Source: Tetrastigma voinierianum (lineage: Eukaryota > Streptophyta > Magnoliopsida > Vitales > Vitaceae). From it: a stretch of 64,000 nucleotides of DNA. Shown in pieces: positions 58,730-64,000 of this stretch (its first letter is position 1; each line of letters starts with the position of its first letter). The notes beneath the pieces are model-generated. The model searched no databases, had not been told where the DNA came from, and saw only the letters and a list, made by a program, of their open reading frames with translations. Location: the NCBI GenBank assembly GCA_016808115.1, contig JAEQBH010004654.1, positions 310,001 through 374,000 on the forward strand, in the 5' to 3' direction. A program made the position numbers and the translations under genes.

Positions 58730-60264
58730 TGTGACACCCCAAAATCCGAGGGTCTGTTGATCATCCATCAACTCGCGGAATACCTGTGGATATCGTATAG
58801 CTCGATATCATACCATTGTGTCCCATTTACCGGGACCCATTTATCCATATTTAAGTTAAAAATATAAGAATAATACACTTAAATACAGTTCGTAAGAGTT
58901 CGATCACGACCATCTTACCATTATTACAAACCTGACTATATTGGCAATAGTCTAAAGAATTTAATTACAATTCTTTTATACAAAATTATGTGCTAGAACA
59001 AGTTGTTCCAAGCACTTTTTACAAAATGATTTATCAAGGCCAAATGTCGGCCTTCTTCACACATGCGGTCCCGAACGAGGGTCAGCTGCCTGCACATGAT
59101 TTGTACCTGAAAGGGGGTCCCACGACGGGGTGAGCAATGCCCAATAAGGATAACTTTTACAAGGGCTACTCCCCACCTAAGTGCACATGCAATGTTCACT
59201 CAACATTTCTTATTCACATTCCAACAAGAACATGCCAATTCTATATGGAATCCTACATGTCATGCCATGAAATGAGATGTGACTCATCATGTACCATGCG
59301 CCCGAGTCCTCACCGACTCCCTCACATAACACCTAAGCCCATGTGTGAAAAACCGTCATTTTGGATGACATTCAATGATCATTTTTCAAAACAAATTTCA
59401 TTTGTTTATAAACCAAAAGCTTTTTGGATGATACATCACAATGATCATTTATATTCAAAATCATGTGTCTTTTTGTGGGTAGCAAATTTCCGGGGTCTCA
59501 TCGCAAGCTTCACAAGCCTTCCTACACTTTCACGGGCTTTCACCGTTAGACATATATGTATAACCAAAACTAACGGGGTTTTCACCTGAGGGGGTATCTA
59601 TCTTTACTTGCTGTTACCGGACACATATTTTCATTTTCTATTTCCATTTTAACCGTACGACTCTATTGGACATTGTCCCACCATGCCAAGCTCACCATCA
59701 AACACCAAATGCAGTGTTGATTATAACCATGCACTCACACCCATGTCAGGCGATGTTCCCGTACATAAATGCAATGCGATATGCCATTGCATGCTATATC
59801 ATGCCACACATACGATGAATGCTATATGAGCAATTTAATCATGCATTTTCCATGCATCATGGACAACTATATCAAACATGCATATAATCTCCACAAAATT
59901 TCATTCATATCAATATATCATATGCTCATATATTAACATCATAATCAAATCATTACTTAGTCAATTAACGACGCACTTTATCCTCTAGGCCAAATTATGA
60001 CATAGCATGTCCACAAAATAGCCTACAACATGCCATATAATGGCCATGTCTACACACACAATGCATCACATGTCAATGCATTAGGACACACATATTGACA
60101 TCTAATCAATTACTACCAAGCACGTCATTCAAACCCAAGCAATGGCAACCTCATCCTTAAGACCAATTTTGGAATAGAGATTCCCACAAAAACATTCCAC
60201 ACAACAAGCCATAACAAACCATAGGATAGTTCTGAACTCTGTCCAAAAAACTAGCCCCCTAATA
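58730..60264 (-). repeat. Gypsy LTR part, minus orientation
   Basis: Starts TGTGACACCCC like the LTRs at 820 and 4122. The part 59090-59180 (GGGGGTCCCACGACGGGGTG, GGGCTACTCC, AAGTGCACATGCAATG) is the reverse complement of 24.28-24.40 kb in the element C LTR, so the families are related. It continues, in minus orientation, at 62760-63285 after a nested LTR. Confidence 0.65.
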
Positions 60265-60665
60265 GTCCTAAAATCTAGACACAAACCATTAAATAACCTA
60301 AGTTGTAGTAGTCCTGAGAAATGGACCATAACTTGAGCTGTACAGGTAAAATTTAGGTGATTCAAAAGTCTACATCAAGTTTATAGATGCAGCTATAATT
60401 TCCATAGAGAACACTAGTCCAAATTCCCTCTTTTTCTCAACTGAAAATCAATCCCAAAATCTAGACAGTGTATAAGGTCAAAACAGGGCAACCTGTGGCA
60501 GTCCTGGAAAATGGACCATAACCTGAGATATAGAGGTCCAATTTGGGTGATTCAAAAGGCTAACATCAAGTTATCAGATCAAGCTACAATTTCCTTGAAG
60601 GATGCTAGTCTAAATTCTTCATTTTTCTAACCGAAAATCAGCCCCAAAAACTGGACATCATATAG
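60265..60665. repeat. tandem duplication, about 190-bp unit
   Basis: Two adjacent copies share AAAATCTAGACA, GTCCTG(A/G)(G/A)AAATGGACCATAAC, TT(A/G)GGTGATTCAAAAG and CATCAAGTT in the same order. The CATAAC(T/C)TG...GTGATTCAAAA wording also occurs at 7.49 and 7.69 kb in another LTR. Confidence 0.75.
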
Positions 60666-60990
60666 GGTCAAAACATGACACTATTCTCATAACCCATTAT
60701 TTTTCCAAACGTACTCTAGTGGCAAAAAACGGCCAAACAACCCCAAATATTGGGTGCGGGGGACCTCGAAATACCCTAGTCATTTTTAAACATAATTAGG
60801 GTATTTGTGGTGGCATAATTGATTTTTGTTCCACTTAAATGCAAACGGAAACTGAGAAACCCGGAAATAAGCATAACTTGTGGTGCAAATAGAAGGGAAT
60901 TAGAGGACCAAAGTGCAATAAAAGGAAAATTTGAAATCAAAAGGGGATGAGACCAAGTTGGTCTCTCATTTTTGGAGAGGGCTCCAACGT

Positions 60991-61053
60991 GAAGAAGAAG
61001 AGAGGAGAAGAAGAAGAGAGGAGAAGAAGAAGAAGAAGAAGAAGAAGAAGAAA
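60991..61053. repeat. GAA-rich microsatellite
   Basis: Runs of GAA units with AGAGGA interruptions. Similar purine-rich stretches mark the early transcribed region of other LTRs in the window (6960-7040). Confidence 0.9.
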
Positions 61054-62129
61054 GGTATGGAATACTATGGTTTTGTATGGAAATTATTTGTGTATGGATT
61101 TGTATGGATTACTATGGGTTTGTGTAGATATTAGTTGGTTCCATTTCTAGGGTTTAGTTAGGAATCCATCCTAACCCTAGTTTGTATAAGATGAGTATGG
61201 AATCCTCCCTTAAGTATGGATTCTTAGTTTATGATGTATGGATATCTATTTAGGTGTTAGGAAGTTAACCTAATCTCACAAGTGAGCTTTAGCTGGGCTT
61301 GGAAACCCCTAATTAATCTCTATGTTGTTTGTCAAGAACATAATTAGGAGTTGTTTTCGGTGATGCTTTTGGATTATTTTGGGGTTTTTAGTTAGATTTC
61401 TGGAAAAAGAGACAAATTCGAAGAAATCTGAAATTTTTTCTAGGTCCTACGCCGAGGCGTAGGATCTCACGCGAAGAAGATAGTCCACGCCTGCGTGGCA
61501 TGTCCACGCCCGTACGTACCGAGAGGAGGCTTGGACAAGCCTCCGGAACTAATAATGGTATTGCTACACCGCGGTAGCTACTCGGCTCAATCGCATGGAA
61601 ATTCTTGTGTTTTGTTATATTTTTCTATTCCTTATTCCGAGGACTTGTCTATTGGACAAATGAGGACCCTATAAGTGTATGAAAGGGTCCATTCATGTCA
61701 GGCGTAAGGGAAAATTAGACTGCATTCTCGCCGGTGCGTGCGTCTGAATAACTTAATGTCCCTATGATAAGATAGTAAGTTCCTAAACACATATAATTGT
61801 AGGACTTCCTAAGGCCGGATATGGAATGACACGGCACCTCTGTTACGTGGGCAGGCACGTATAGTACTTCGATACTCTCTGATTAGTGCGATGACACTCC
61901 CTAACCGTGCTTCGACACATTTAGTACTCTGCACTCTCTCGACAGTGACGATACTGGCTGCTTCGCACCTCCGCTTGAAGCTCAACACTTCAAGATGTAC
62001 CGCACCTCTCTCGTGCACTTATCAGGCTATGTCCGACTTATTTCTTATTACCTGGCTCCAGTAGTCAAACGCTTATATGATAAGAGTCCGACTAATGAAT
62101 AAGAGAAAAGTAATGTACATCGCTTGCTC

Positions 62130-62260
62130 AATGTACCCTAAGTACGGCTACCTCCAGTACAAGTATAAGCCTCGTGAGTACCTACGGTACCCTCCGTACA
62201 AGTATAAGCTCTATAACTCCTACGGGAGATCTAAACAAGTATAAGTCTGCTATAAGTACA
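62130..62260. repeat. short AAGTATAAG minisatellite
   Basis: About four units with TACAAGTATAAGCCTCG, TACAAGTATAAGCTCTA and AACAAGTATAAGTCTGC. It is the short form of the 1.5-kb array at 42.18-43.70 kb. Confidence 0.7.
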
Positions 62261-62759
62261 ATTATGTGTATAAGTTGGTTATATGAATTCATGAAAAATT
62301 CTGATATCTGCTATTGTATATCTGTTTTTGTTATATGCTTACTGTAAATGAGTATTAGTGCATGTGTATACGTATAGTTATATGTTTCCCACTAAGCGTT
62401 AAGCTTAGCACGGGTTTTAATCCTCAGAGGTTCGTAGAGGGAGGACGCTCATGATCTTCCGCATACTGCTGGGCCAACAAACTAGTAGGAGTTCATCACA
62501 GTAGGTTTTGCGCTCTGATTATGTAAATGTAAATGTATAGTTTTTGTATATGTATATGTAAATGGGACTCAAGACTATATGTATTGACATTGTAAACACC
62601 ACTATGGTGGTAGTTTTATTTTTTTATCTTTGTATATGATATTTAGATTTAGTTATAAGACTTGGGCCCACCAATGTCTAAAAAAGCAAGTAAAGAGTCC
62701 TAGTATAGTTTCACACCCCCTTTATCCGCCTAGCCGGGGGTTGGGGTGTGACAAAAACT

Positions 62760-63285
62760 CAACCAAACAGCCCCTAGAATGGAAAATAAACCAAAATAGG
62801 AAGAATCTCTATCTCTTTGAACATAGAAGAAACTCTATGAAGTCCTGTGGACACTTTCTAAACTCGAAACCTTTGATTTCCCGAACTCCTCTCTTGAATC
62901 CTTAGCGAAATCCCATGTTTTCGGTACCCACACATAGCCCTCGTCGAGTAGATGAACTTTCGTTTTTGGCCCGACAAATTCCGACCGACAAAACTCCGTA
63001 GATCATAGAGAGAAGTTTTGAAAGCTCTATTTTCTCTCACTCTCACGTATTCTGTAGGAAATCAAAATGAGGTGTTTTCCCAAACACCCCCCTCTCTTAT
63101 TAGCCATTTTTTGTCACTTAAGGATACTTGGCCCACGTCGCACCACATGTCCTTCATTTATCCTAATCCTTTTTACCCCGAAACAATTTATTTCGTCCAA
63201 ATTCAAGTTCAATTCATTTTAAATGAACTTTACTTAATTTATTTTTTTCACTTTCGAGATTTTTCTCAAAATTCCTGTTTTTAGG
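62760..63285 (-). repeat. continuation of the minus-oriented LTR
   Basis: Shares with 2040-2450 and 5470-5770 the order: a phrase near ACACATAGCCCTCGTCGAG, CTCCGTAGATCATAGAGAGAAG, CTCTATTTTCTCTC, then TTTTTGTCACTTA and ATGTCCTTCATT. This is the transcription-start side of the minus-oriented LTR. It resumes the LTR broken by the nested plus-oriented LTR. Confidence 0.55.
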
Positions 63286-63474
63286 GTCCACTAGACACTC
63301 GACGTCCCAAAAATCGTTAAAACTCCCTGTACAAAGGAGACTATGTCCGATTTTTGTTAAATTATGGGTCCCAGTAAAGGGGACACAATAGTATGGTATC
63401 GGGTTACCCAACATCCACAAGTTTTTCGCGGGTTAACGGTTAGTCAACAGACCCCCGGGTTTTGGAGCGTCACA
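63286..63474 (+). repeat. LTR end fragment, plus orientation
   Basis: Its reverse complement reads TGTGACGCTCCAAAACCCGG, then GGGTCTGTTGACTAA and CTCCTTTGTACAGGGAG, matching the left ends at 820 and 4122. So it is the terminal about 190 bases of the same LTR group in the opposite orientation. Confidence 0.7.
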
Positions 63475-64000
63475 TCTTCAACCTCGAGAAATCGTTTTCT
63501 ACCTAGATAAAACCAGTTTTTTTTTTTTTAAGAAACCAAAAACCCATAAACTATTTGCTAATGATTTCTTACTTTAATTTACATCAATGGATGCAAAAAC
63601 ACAATCTTTTATGAACAACGTGATTCTTAGGAGCCGTTTAAAAATCTTAAACTGTCATTCATAAAAGACCTGATGGGATAAACACAACCAAAATTTTATC
63701 CCCTCTTCTGAGAACCTAATAGGAACCAATCAAATGGGCAACGACAATTTACCCAAATCAACAAGTATATGAACACCAACAGTTTTAGCGTGGAAAACCT
63801 TCTCAATGTGAGAAGTAAAAACCACGGGACCCTTAGGCCACTTAACACCTCCACTAATATTATTAATGGGTTACACAATTCTCTCTAGATAAAACTAGAG
63901 GCATACATCAATCATCTCTCAAGACAATTAATCTTTGCAAATGCAACAAACTTTCATAAAAAAAATGGAGAGATCTCACCAATCGGAATCACTGTTCTGA
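63475..64000. other. unassigned, possibly edge of a Copia LTR
   Basis: Contains GCGTGGAAAACCTTCTC followed by GTAAAAACCACGGGACCC (63789 onward), wording common in plant Copia LTRs and similar to 17555-17590 in the TOM20 intron. No coding region. The window ends inside it. Confidence 0.4.

Larger units (their letters stand above)
60700..62753 (+). repeat. Gypsy LTR, plus orientation, nested
   Basis: Ends GGTTGGGGTGTGACA at 62753. It contains a purine-rich GAA run (60991-61053), a palindrome block (61445-61498), the AAGTATAAG minisatellite and CACGGGTTTTAATCC (62410), collinear with the LTR in insertion F. The left border is not clear. No primer-binding site follows, so it is a solo LTR. Confidence 0.6.

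Noticed and set aside
60931..61150. Glu/Arg/Lys-rich small proteins
   Set aside because: They are translations of the GAA-rich tract in an LTR.
1..64000. Search for defence systems, CRISPR arrays, phage or operon-like gene sets
   Set aside because: The window is plant nuclear repeat DNA; no spaced direct repeats with unique spacers and no prokaryotic-style gene clusters are present.

Overview
The window is nuclear DNA of a flowering plant. The evidence is the mix of plant Ty3/Gypsy (chromovirus-like and Tat-like) and Ty1/Copia retrotransposons, a plant-type TOM20 gene with GT-AG introns and a C-terminal anchor exon, and a plant thioredoxin h remnant. About 90% is old, nested LTR-retrotransposon sequence with frameshifts and stops. 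I saw no rRNA, credible tRNA gene, CRISPR array or prokaryotic operon. All coding statements come from reading translations by eye; family names rest on motif recognition, not on a search.

Layout. 1-819: unassigned, with a cluster of TTCGCTA/TAGCGAA motifs. 820-12274: element A, a minus-strand Ty3/Gypsy element (3' LTR on the left, truncated 5' LTR on the right, near-matching 5-bp target duplication), split by other LTR sequence at 4122-9673. 12275-19694: the only gene-like island. It holds a broken thioredoxin h gene (14491-14833), orphan CACTA ends, and a seven-exon TOM20-like gene on the minus strand (15578-19284) with precise splice junctions, a tandemly duplicated coding exon and a frameshift just before the membrane anchor. 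19695-35017: element B, a minus-strand Tat-like Gypsy element with a plus-strand antisense ORF between pol and the 3' LTR; it is interrupted by element C (22677-27572), a plus-strand element with two 2-kb LTRs and only about 1 kb of non-coding interior.

35018-35869 is unassigned. 35870-57970 is element E, a minus-strand Ty1/Copia element cut in two places: between RT and RNase H by insertion F (about 36.96-44.15 kb, mostly unrecognised plus an LTR containing a 1.5-kb minisatellite), and inside gag by element D (46655-56764), a complete but decayed chromovirus-like Gypsy element with two 2.6-2.7-kb LTRs, PBS, gag, protease, RT/RNase H, integrase and polypurine tract. 57.97-58.73 kb has three sets of pol-III-like A/B boxes (SINE-like). 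58730-63474 is a mosaic of solo or nested LTR pieces in both orientations. 63475-64000 is unassigned, perhaps the edge of another Copia LTR.

The most interesting biology is the TOM20 gene: its duplicated, in-phase C-terminal exon adds a repeated acidic/His motif, and a single-base shift removes the tail anchor. The nested stack is otherwise a record of successive insertions (C into B; D and F into E; other LTRs into A). I found no system that I could defend as wholly new.
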